From: Shewanella sp. TC10
GTDB lineage: Bacteria > Pseudomonadota > Gammaproteobacteria > Enterobacterales > Shewanellaceae
Direction of reading: 5' to 3'
Length of the DNA stretch: 49,690 nucleotides
NCBI RefSeq assembly: GCF_009663145.1
Contig: NZ_VKHR01000041.1
Location: 85 to 49,774, forward strand
Part shown: positions 42,561 to 49,690 of the stretch, one piece after another
Layout of the letters: every line of letters begins with the position of its first letter
How positions within the stretch are numbered: the first letter of the stretch is position 1
Position numbers and translations under genes: made by a program
Notes under the pieces: model-generated
What the model was told of the DNA's origin: nothing
Seen by the model: the letters and a program-made list of their open reading frames with translations, nothing else
The model's database searches: none

Positions 42561-44816
42561 TTAAAACGTATAGTTCAGTTTAACGCTGAAGTAACGTCCA
42601 GGTTGACTATAAGTTTCTTCAGTCACGCCTAAGTTAGACATTAAGAACTTAGATTGGCCTGCCACATCGGCATAATCGATATATTCTTTGTCGAGTACGT
42701 TGAATACACCTGAACGCAGTGTCCAATTATCGCTCAATACAAAATTAGCGGTGATATCAACCACGGCATAACCAGCAGTATTAAATACCTCGTTAAAGCC
42801 CATATCAGGCATACCTGGCATAGGAGGGAAAATATCAAGGTCAGTCGTACGATCCATACTGTCTGCAAAACGCACTGTTAAGCCAAAGTCCATTTCTGTA
42901 TTGGCAAGATGAGTATAATAATTAACCCCAACGTTACCTTTAAGCGGACTGACTGAATTTAAATAGTCACCGTTTTGATCTTCGCCGTGGGTATAAGCAA
43001 TGTTACCCCAAAGTTCAATCTCATCAGTAAACCACTGACTGAATGAAGCTTCAGCGCCATATAAGGTTACTTCATCATAGTTAATATATTGGTATTCAAG
43101 AGACTGTGGGATCACACAACCAAATGGGCCACCACAACCAACAAACTCCCAATCGATGTAATCATTAGCTTGGGTATAGAAAGTGGTGAATTCATACTGG
43201 GTATCACCATGATGACCACGTACACCAAGCTCAATGGTATGACTTGATTCAGACTCTAAGTCATAGTTTGCTTGGATCATTACTGGAAATGGCATTTTGC
43301 CATCTTTCACTTCTAGCTCGCCCCATTTTTGATCAGGTGTTGGCATTTTATAGCCGTAAGCGTACTGAGCATACACATTAACGTTTGGTGTCATGTGATA
43401 TACAAGGCCTAGCTTAGGCGACCAAAAACCATCGCTCATTTCTTCAAAATCGGCAGGGTCACGGCCCGCTTCTTCAGCTTGGTTTTGATCTGGCGTGTTT
43501 TTAAAGTAGTCATAACGCAGACCTAAAATCGCGTTTAACTTGCCATCATAGAAAGTAATGTCATCTTGAATGAAAGCGCCAACACGTAAACTCTTAGTAT
43601 CTGCAAACGAGAAAGTATCTGTATCTGAAGGTGACCAGTTGCCATTGTCATCAACAACTTGATAATCACGTGGACGGCTCATTTCAGACTGCTCAATATC
43701 CACGCCATAGATAATGTTGTGGTTGTGACCCGTTAACGATAAAGACTTACTAAAAGTACTGGCAAAACCAAAACGGTATTCATCAAATTGGTAATCTCTG
43801 TGCTCGGTAATATCACGTGCACCGCCCTGCGCGCCATCATAATAATCACGCTTTTCAGTTTGGTCAGTCTTACCGTAGTAAAGTACAAAATCTACGTTGT
43901 CATGGATTACACGGTCTTTAGTAGAACGTAAACGCAGCGAAGTATTTAATGACTGTGTTTGACGGTCGTAATCGATTGAGCTTAAGTTATCTAAGCTATT
44001 TTCCCAGCGGTCTAACTGCTGGTTCATGTAATCGACAGTCAGCTGTAGGTTAGTGTCATCATTAAAGTGATACTTACTTTTAATTAAAAAGCTGTCGGTC
44101 ACTAAATCACTGTCAGGTAAAGTTTCGCTGTAGTTCTGTTGTTCTTCACCTTCACGGCGTTGGTAAGAAACTAGGTTATCGAAGTTACCAGCAGAGAAAG
44201 CACTGGTAAATCCAGCACTGTACTCGTCATTCATGCCGGTATAGCCAGCATTAGCTGAGAAGTAATAATCTTCACCACGTAAATAGTCATCAGCATCTTT
44301 TGATGTCATCACTAATACACCGCCAAGCGCGTCTGAACCATACATGGTCGATGCTGCAGCTTTTAACACTTCAACTTGTTTTAAGCCTTCAACTTCGGTT
44401 AAACCACGGCCAGTCCCCTCAGCGCCTGGGCCTAATGGAGAAGCATATTGGTTGTTCACACGAACACCATCTTTCACCATCATCACACGGTTACCGCCAA
44501 TACCACGGATAGTTACCGAACTTGGCTTACCTGCTCCGCCCTTAACATCTACAGCGGCTTCGTTTTTAAATAAGGTAGAAAAGTCCGTACTCATGTTGCG
44601 AGCAATAGCTTCTTCATCAATGACAACAACAGAGCCAGCAACTTGATCAAGAGTTTGCTCCATACGAGAGCCTGAAATAACAATCACTTCATGGAAGTTT
44701 GAGATGGATTGTTTAATTTCATCTTTCGACACGACTTCTTGAGCATCAGCTATAACCTGAGGGGATAGTGCAACAGTAATTGCTGCACTAATTAATTTTA
44801 CTGAAAATGGTTTCAT
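42561..44816 (-). CDS. TonB-dependent receptor, haem/haemoglobin type
   Basis: A 751-residue outer-membrane receptor. It has a signal peptide (MKPFSVKLISAAITVALSPQVIA) and a TonB box near HEVIVISGSR. The plug domain has DFSTLFKNEAAVDVKGG, VTIRGIGGNRVMMVKDGVRVN and QVEVLKAAASTMYGSDALGGVLVM, then a 22-strand barrel ending YFSVKLNYTF with the terminal Phe. The plug segment NRVMMVKDGVRVNNQY resembles the HmuR/HutA haem receptor group; no haem-utilisation genes flank it, so the ligand is uncertain. The frame extends 14 codons upstream, but AAGG before the ATG at 44816 and the signal peptide favour the shorter form. No clear Fur box was found in the 414-base gap upstream. Confidence 0.85.
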   Translation of the reverse strand: MKPFSVKLISAAITVALSPQVIADAQEVVSKDEIKQSISNFHEVIVISGSRMEQTLDQVAGSVVVIDEEAIARNMSTDFSTLFKNEAAVDVKGGAGKPSSVTIRGIGGNRVMMVKDGVRVNNQYASPLGPGAEGTGRGLTEVEGLKQVEVLKAAASTMYGSDALGGVLVMTSKDADDYLRGEDYYFSANAGYTGMNDEYSAGFTSAFSAGNFDNLVSYQRREGEEQQNYSETLPDSDLVTDSFLIKSKYHFNDDTNLQLTVDYMNQQLDRWENSLDNLSSIDYDRQTQSLNTSLRLRSTKDRVIHDNVDFVLYYGKTDQTEKRDYYDGAQGGARDITEHRDYQFDEYRFGFASTFSKSLSLTGHNHNIIYGVDIEQSEMSRPRDYQVVDDNGNWSPSDTDTFSFADTKSLRVGAFIQDDITFYDGKLNAILGLRYDYFKNTPDQNQAEEAGRDPADFEEMSDGFWSPKLGLVYHMTPNVNVYAQYAYGYKMPTPDQKWGELEVKDGKMPFPVMIQANYDLESESSHTIELGVRGHHGDTQYEFTTFYTQANDYIDWEFVGCGGPFGCVIPQSLEYQYINYDEVTLYGAEASFSQWFTDEIELWGNIAYTHGEDQNGDYLNSVSPLKGNVGVNYYTHLANTEMDFGLTVRFADSMDRTTDLDIFPPMPGMPDMGFNEVFNTAGYAVVDITANFVLSDNWTLRSGVFNVLDKEYIDYADVAGQSKFLMSNLGVTEETYSQPGRYFSVKLNYTF

Positions 44817-45170
44817 CAACGCTAACCTTAATAAAAGCTTAATAGGAATTAATCTCATCTCTAATGGCGCGGGAGTCTACCATGAAGAATATTTCACATA
44901 GCGATCACGATCCCAATATCAATGTGTGATACTGAATCTCAATACTTTTTCCAGTCACTGTTTAAAATATGTAAAAACATGGATAGCTAATGTTTATTGA
45001 TTTGCAATCAAAGCTGGCAAATAACACAACATTTGCATCCAAATGTATCAGCGAGTTTCAACAATCATCTCTAAGGGTAAGCTGGTGAAGTAAATATCGT
45101 GAAATAGAGAAGGCGACTAGAGAGGGGTTTTGTAGCAAGGTAAATTAAAACTCATTTTTATATATCGATA

Positions 45171-45198
45171 AAAAGCTAGCAATGATAAATTTGCTAGC
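45171..45198 (-). terminator. intrinsic terminator of the efflux operon
   Basis: GCTAGCAA and TTGCTAGC pair around an eight-base loop and are followed on the minus strand by TTTTT. It lies 33 bases after the outer-membrane channel gene. The rest of the gap to 44817 shows no other feature. Confidence 0.85.
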
Positions 45199-45230
45199 TG
45201 ATATTTTATGTCTAGTATTTAAGTTGGCTT

Positions 45231-46757
45231 TTAAGAGTCGCTATTCACAACACTGGTATTCATTGAGTCTGCAATTGAATCTATATTTGTGCTGGTTTCA
45301 TCAGGGCTGTGCACATCTCGCAACTCCTGTTCTGTAAGTACCCCACCGCCTAGCGAGCGATAAAGGGTAATCATTGATAGCAAGCGGTCACGCCTCACTT
45401 GGCTTAAGGTTAGCTCGGCATTGAATAAGCTTCGCTGAGCATCCATTAAATCTAGTGAGCTAGAAACACCATTTCGGTACCTCAGCATGGCTAAACGAGT
45501 ATATTCCTTTGATGCTGCAACTAAATCTTGCTGAGCTTCAATAGCAAGTTCAGAGCGCCTGAAACTATTCATAGCATCATTTACTTCAAAATAAGCGCGT
45601 AATACCGTACTGCGATACGCAAGGTTAGCCTGCTTATACTCTTCTTTGGCAATATCATATTGAGCAGAAATACTCCCCGCGTTGAAAATAGGTGCGGTTA
45701 TTCCCCCAAGCAGTGACCATGTCACTCCTTGGCTATCAAATATACTGCTTAGATCGTCTGTTTCTGTGCCGTAGCTACCGCTGATAGTAAATTGCGGGAA
45801 AAATGCGGTTTTAGCGACGCCCACCTTAGCGTTGGCTGCAATTAAAGTCTGTTCAGCCGCTTTTACATCTGGGCGCTGCGACAGCATTTGCGATGGTACT
45901 CCAACAGCAAAACTATTAGGGAACATCTGAATATCATTGAGTAACTCGGTGCCCGTTTTAACCTCTAAAGGATAATTAAATTCGCCAAGTAAGATTTTCA
46001 GTTGATTAGACTTTTCTTGGCGTTCAAAATCCAAATCAGGCAGAGTCACCTTAGCACTTTGATATTCCACCTCAGCTTGACGAACTTGTAAGCCGGAGAT
46101 AACACCATTTTGTTTACGTAATCGGGATAAGTCTCGCTCTTTTAAACGGATTTCTACTGTGTTCAAAGCAATTTGATAACGTTGTTCGATATCCAGCCAC
46201 TCATAATATCGACTAGCAACATCACTAATAAGGCTAATTACCGCAAGATTTAACGCATCTTGTGCAGAAATAAAATTAGCATATTCAGCTTCACTTCGAC
46301 GTCGATTAGCGCCCCAAATATCTAACTCCCAAGATACAACACCATCAAGGGTGAATTCATTACCGTGAGTAGGATCGGTATTAGTAATCGCACTATCAAT
46401 TGAACGCTCAGCTCCAGCTTCAAGACCTAATGAAGGATATAAAGCAGCATCTGCCACAGTGACATTTGAGCGAGCGGCAATTAAGCGTGAACGAACCGAC
46501 TCTAAATCTAAATTTTTCGATAGTGCATGTGATATGAGCACTTGAAGATCAGGGTCTAAATAAAACGCTTTCCATTTAGTTTGCCCAAGATTAGCTTGTG
46601 AATCTTGAGCTAAGTCTTGATGATATTGTTCAGGCACTTCCATTTCAGGCCGTTCATAGTCAGGGCCCATAGCACAGCTAGATAACAATAAAGTTAACCC
46701 CACAGAAGCCCCGAATCGAGTCATTTTATGCGAAGGTGTCAGTTTAAAATTAAACAT
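45231..46757 (-). CDS. outer-membrane efflux lipoprotein (OprM/NodT family)
   Basis: The TolC-like channel of an RND pump. It is 508 residues with lipobox LSSC (Cys near residue 27), then CAMGPDYERPEMEVPEQY, typical of OprM-type proteins. Two outer-membrane factor repeats follow, with helices such as NLDLESVRSRLIAARSNVTVADAALYPSLGLEAG and SQRPDVKAAEQTLIAANAKVGVAKTAFFPQFTISGSYG. The longest frame adds 35 Arg/Lys/Leu-rich residues that merely read the minisatellite of the upstream gene in another frame. GGAGG six bases before the ATG at 46757 fixes the start, which overlaps the RND stop by eight bases. Confidence 0.92.
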   Translation of the reverse strand: MFNFKLTPSHKMTRFGASVGLTLLLSSCAMGPDYERPEMEVPEQYHQDLAQDSQANLGQTKWKAFYLDPDLQVLISHALSKNLDLESVRSRLIAARSNVTVADAALYPSLGLEAGAERSIDSAITNTDPTHGNEFTLDGVVSWELDIWGANRRRSEAEYANFISAQDALNLAVISLISDVASRYYEWLDIEQRYQIALNTVEIRLKERDLSRLRKQNGVISGLQVRQAEVEYQSAKVTLPDLDFERQEKSNQLKILLGEFNYPLEVKTGTELLNDIQMFPNSFAVGVPSQMLSQRPDVKAAEQTLIAANAKVGVAKTAFFPQFTISGSYGTETDDLSSIFDSQGVTWSLLGGITAPIFNAGSISAQYDIAKEEYKQANLAYRSTVLRAYFEVNDAMNSFRRSELAIEAQQDLVAASKEYTRLAMLRYRNGVSSSLDLMDAQRSLFNAELTLSQVRRDRLLSMITLYRSLGGGVLTEQELRDVHSPDETSTNIDSIADSMNTSVVNSDS

Positions 46758-49653
46758 TTCCTGCCTCCTGCGCTTTGTCTGATTTGGCTTTAGTCTCTGG
46801 TTTTGCTTGAGTCTGAGGTTTAGCTTCAGTCTCAGATTTAGAGCTATCATCAGTATTGCCATCAGCTGATATTTTAGATTTAAGCCAACCTGCCGTGGTG
46901 ACGAAAAATAGCGGCACCATCACAATACCGATTGAAGTGGCGAATACCATGCCGCACAAAATCGGAATCGAAATACTTTGCCTGCTCACAGCGCCAGGCC
47001 CTACCGATAACACTAACGGTAATACTCCCAATATAAACGCCATCGATGTCATTAGGATGGGCCTAAAACGCATGGTGGCTGCTTCTAAAGCGGCATCAAC
47101 TCGGTTCTTGCCTTCTTTATGTAATTGATTAGCAAATTCGACAATTAAAATTGAGTTCTTAGCAGCCATACCGATAAGGGCAATAAAGGCGACTTGGAAG
47201 AATAAATTACTTTCCATGCCACTCACTAATGTTCCAAGTGAAGCGCCTAACATCGCAATTGGTGCGATTAACAATACAGCTATTGGGATCGTCCAGCTTT
47301 CATATAAAGCCGCTAAAAATAAGAACACGAATACCATCGCAAGTGAAACTGCAATACTGGTTTGATTAGCAGACTGCACTTCTTGGAAGGTAATCCCTGT
47401 CCACTCATAACTGAATTCATTTGGCAGCATTGGTTTCGCTATCCGTTCAATGGCTTTAATCACATCACCGGATGCATAACCTTGCGCAGGTGTGGCATTA
47501 ATCGAGGCGCTACTGAACAAGTTGTAATGGGTCACAGCAGCAGGTCCAACGGTGTAGTCGTATTTAGCTAATACACCTATTGGCACCATGGCCCCAGTTG
47601 CTGAGCGAACATAGTAATCCTTGATTTGTTCAGGGAATTGGCGATATTGCTCTTCTGCCTGCACTTTTACCCTGTATACACGGCCAAATAAATTAAAATC
47701 ATTGACCGTTGATGAGTCTGTAAAGGTTTTAATAGTGCTGTATATATCAGCAACATTAACCCCAATCGCCATAGCTTTAGCTTCATCAACGGTGAGATGT
47801 AATTGAGGAATTGCGCTTTGCAAAGACAAACTTGCCGATGCAATTTCTGGCTGTAATTTCATTGCCTCAACTAACTCGTCAGCCGTTTCCATTAAGCCTT
47901 TAAAGTTGGTGCCAGAGGTATCTTGTAGCTCCATTTCAACACCTGAGCCATTACCCAGCCCAGGCACTGCTGATGGCAGGTACAAGTTAAATTCAGCTTC
48001 TAAAATCGAGTGCAGTGATAATCGAATATCCTTCATCACTTTTTGCACTGTTGCATCACTTTCAGCTCTATCAGCCCAAGGTTTTAAAATCACTTCAAAT
48101 TGACCGTTAGCTTGGTTGGAACCTGAACGTTTATTTTCACCCGCTAAAGTAAATGAATAAGCAATCGCAGGGTGAGACAACACGTAGGCTTCAGCTTTTT
48201 TAAGCACAGCTTGAGAGCGGTTAACAGTAGCACCATCAGGTAAGGTCATATCAATAAAAAATCGGCCTTGGTCTTCATCAGGCATGAAGCTTGACGGCAA
48301 TGTAGACATAATGAAATAAACGCCGCCCACCATTAACGCAAACAAAAGATAGCTTCGTTTAGCATGCTTAGTGGTGAGCGCCACTAATGCTGTATATTTG
48401 GTGGTACTGACATCAAGTTTATCGTTCATCCATTTGAAAAAACCTGAAGTGGGTTTATCACCAGGTTTAAGCAGTAATGCACATAATGCTGGTGATAAGG
48501 TTAACGCAACTATGGTTGAAATTAACACTGCCACAGTAATCGCCACCGCAAACTCACGGTACATAATACCGGTGATCCCTGAAAGGAATGACACAGGTAC
48601 AAATACAGCAGCAAGCACTAAACTTGTCGCCACTAATGCACCTGACAACTCCTTCATCGCAGAGCGCGTAGCATCCATTGGCGATAAGCCATTTTCATTC
48701 ATCAAACGTTCGACATTTTCGACCACCACAATGGCATCATCGACCACAATACCAATGGCTAATACCAAGGCCAGCAAACTAACAGTATTAATGGTAAAGC
48801 CAAACGCTAACATGGCAGCCAAAGTGCCGATTAATGATACAGGTACTGCAATAGCGGGGATTAACGTCGCGCGGACATTTTGTAAAAACAGGTATACCAC
48901 TAAAATCACTAGTATTAGTGCTTCTACTAAGGTTTTCACTACTTCATCAATGGAGTTTTCGATAAATACTGATGCGTCAAAAAACACTTCCCAGTTCATT
49001 CCTTGGGGGAATTTTTCAGCCAGTTTGGCCATCTCAGCTTTAACGTTTTTGGTGACTTCTAGTGCATTTGCGCCGGGTAACAGATAAACCTGTAAAATGG
49101 TCGCATTGGCGCCATTTAACTGTGATTGCAAAGTATAAGCCGATGACCCCAGTTCAATTTGTGCAATGTCACGCAAACGAATGATTGAGCCATCATTATT
49201 GGCACGCACAATAATTTCTTTAAATTGCGGCACACTACTCATGCGCCCTGCGGCTGTAATAGGTAGCGTCATGCTCAACGAATCACTGTTTGGCTGTGAA
49301 CCAATAGAGCCTGCTGGTGACTCTTTATTTTGCGCTTTAACCGCATTGATCACATCAGCAGTGGTTAAGCCGTACCCCGCCATCGTGTCTGGCCTTAACC
49401 AAACCCGCATTGAATAACTACGCGACCCCGTATTACGGACTCGACCAACACCAGGGATACGTTTGAGGGCAGACTCAATATTAATGGTGCCGTAGTTACT
49501 TAAATAAATCTCATCAAAGCGCTCATCACTTGAGGTTAACGCGAGCTTTAATAACTCAACCGATGCTTCTTTTGAAACCGATACACCTTCGGTTTGCACA
49601 TCAATGGGTAAACTGCCCGTTGCTTGCTGAGTTGAGTTTTTTATCAATATCAA
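46750..49653 (-). CDS. RND multidrug efflux transporter (AcrB/MexB type), 5' part missing
   Basis: Inner-membrane proton-driven pump of the HAE1 group. Visible parts: porter domain from SLPIDVQTEGVSVSKEAS; transmembrane core with LVLAIGIVVDDAIVVVENVERLM (the proton-relay Asp pair in helix 4), FRPILMTSMAFILGVLPLVL and GMAAKNSILIVEFANQL. AcrB has about 1049 residues; the first 110-120 (helix 1 and the start of PN1) are absent. Homology stops near 49630 and a TGA lies in frame just upstream of 49653; beyond that the sequence reads as GGDEF in another frame. The C-terminal cytoplasmic tail is extended by Lys/Pro/Gln repeats. The membrane-fusion partner would lie outside the window. Confidence 0.88.
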   Translation of the reverse strand: MILIKNSTQQATGSLPIDVQTEGVSVSKEASVELLKLALTSSDERFDEIYLSNYGTINIESALKRIPGVGRVRNTGSRSYSMRVWLRPDTMAGYGLTTADVINAVKAQNKESPAGSIGSQPNSDSLSMTLPITAAGRMSSVPQFKEIIVRANNDGSIIRLRDIAQIELGSSAYTLQSQLNGANATILQVYLLPGANALEVTKNVKAEMAKLAEKFPQGMNWEVFFDASVFIENSIDEVVKTLVEALILVILVVYLFLQNVRATLIPAIAVPVSLIGTLAAMLAFGFTINTVSLLALVLAIGIVVDDAIVVVENVERLMNENGLSPMDATRSAMKELSGALVATSLVLAAVFVPVSFLSGITGIMYREFAVAITVAVLISTIVALTLSPALCALLLKPGDKPTSGFFKWMNDKLDVSTTKYTALVALTTKHAKRSYLLFALMVGGVYFIMSTLPSSFMPDEDQGRFFIDMTLPDGATVNRSQAVLKKAEAYVLSHPAIAYSFTLAGENKRSGSNQANGQFEVILKPWADRAESDATVQKVMKDIRLSLHSILEAEFNLYLPSAVPGLGNGSGVEMELQDTSGTNFKGLMETADELVEAMKLQPEIASASLSLQSAIPQLHLTVDEAKAMAIGVNVADIYSTIKTFTDSSTVNDFNLFGRVYRVKVQAEEQYRQFPEQIKDYYVRSATGAMVPIGVLAKYDYTVGPAAVTHYNLFSSASINATPAQGYASGDVIKAIERIAKPMLPNEFSYEWTGITFQEVQSANQTSIAVSLAMVFVFLFLAALYESWTIPIAVLLIAPIAMLGASLGTLVSGMESNLFFQVAFIALIGMAAKNSILIVEFANQLHKEGKNRVDAALEAATMRFRPILMTSMAFILGVLPLVLSVGPGAVSRQSISIPILCGMVFATSIGIVMVPLFFVTTAGWLKSKISADGNTDDSSKSETEAKPQTQAKPETKAKSDKAQEAGNV
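46787..46840 (-). repeat. 18-bp in-frame minisatellite in the RND tail
   Basis: Three adjacent 18-base units, the first being GCTTTAGTCTCTGGTTTT on the plus strand, encode AKPETK-, AKPQTQ- and SETEAK-type six-residue repeats at the cytoplasmic C-terminus. Copy-number change would preserve the frame and would not disturb the next gene's start at 46757. Confidence 0.8.
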
Positions 49654-49690
49654 TCATCAACAAGCTTAAAGCCTTATCGGACTGCTTAGC
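49601..49690 (-). pseudogene. fragment of a GGDEF (diguanylate cyclase) gene fused out of frame to the RND gene
   Basis: Read on the minus strand from the window end, the frame encodes AKQSDKALSLLMIDIDK, the strand-helix core that opens GGDEF domains (usually DKALSLLMIDIDxFKxxND). Homology stops after DIDK, at about 49640. The frame then runs through RND-coding DNA as nonsense to a TGA at 49601-49603. The RND frame is a different one, so neither protein is intact at the junction. Confidence 0.65.

Noticed and set aside
44817..45230. Fur box or B12 riboswitch upstream of the second TonB receptor
   Set aside because: No 19-bp Fur-like inverted repeat and none of the conserved B12-box blocks could be found.
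46758..46862. 35-residue Arg/Lys/Leu-rich N-terminal extension of the outer-membrane channel
   Set aside because: It is a frame-shifted reading of the RND minisatellite; the ribosome-binding site and lipoprotein signal place the start at 46757.
48371..49087. 238-residue open frame on the plus strand
   Set aside because: It is antisense to the RND transporter core, with Ser/Thr/Asn-rich composition typical of a shadow frame and no start signal.

Overview
The window looks like a chromosomal piece of a marine Shewanella-type gammaproteobacterium. The main pointers are a four-haem periplasmic cytochrome of the CctA/STC type, curli genes in the order csgBA-csgDEFG, a TPP-riboswitch TonB receptor beside PnuT, AT-rich DNA, and a MITE-like element of a kind I associate with this genus. 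No rRNA, tRNA, CRISPR array, transposase or phage gene was seen.

Layout. 1-7.0 kb: YegD-type Hsp70 (minus), ppk-ppx polyphosphate operon (plus) and a chemoreceptor without a periplasmic domain, whose 3' end lies inside a 267-bp inverted-repeat element. 7.3-12.2 kb: a NIT-like membrane-anchored protein, trhO, a GST-like protein, a small membrane protein, a YdjA-type nitroreductase and a DoxX protein, with several short tandem-repeat arrays between genes. 12.3-18.0 kb (minus): a thiamine acquisition locus made of a TPP riboswitch, TonB receptor, YkoF-type thiamine-binding protein, PnuT and an APH-fold kinase, followed by a lipoprotein. 18.2-22.0 kb: ycfL, a double-hotdog protein and hinT (minus), then an M61 peptidase (plus). 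22.1-26.7 kb (minus): curli genes with a very large, acidic CsgA and no csgC. 27.0-39.6 kb (minus): a complete nitrate assimilation locus (nasA, SUMT, a TrpD2/YbiB-like protein, nasT, nirB, nirD, a nitrate/nitrite transporter and a PP2C-kinase fusion). 39.8-42.4 kb: cctA, htpX, pepE. 42.5-49.7 kb (minus): a haem-type TonB receptor and an RND efflux pump with its outer-membrane channel, cut by the window edge.

The best-supported regulation is in the nitrate locus. nasA is preceded by a near-consensus sigma-54 promoter (39530-39546) and two NtrC-like sites 23 bp apart. The nirB leader holds an intrinsic terminator plus two small hairpins with the same hexaloop AAUGGC, with A at position 1 and G at position 4 as ANTAR proteins require; the second overlaps the terminator arm. 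The ANTAR protein NasT is encoded just upstream. This reads as initiation control by nitrogen status at nasA, plus antitermination by NasT at nirBD.

Other points: the last 50 bases encode, in another frame, a GGDEF-domain fragment abutting a headless RND gene, which is either a rearrangement or a contig-end chimera. In-frame 18-bp minisatellites add six-residue repeats to PnuT and to the RND tail. Many starts were moved inward from the longest open frame because a clear ribosome-binding site marks an internal codon.
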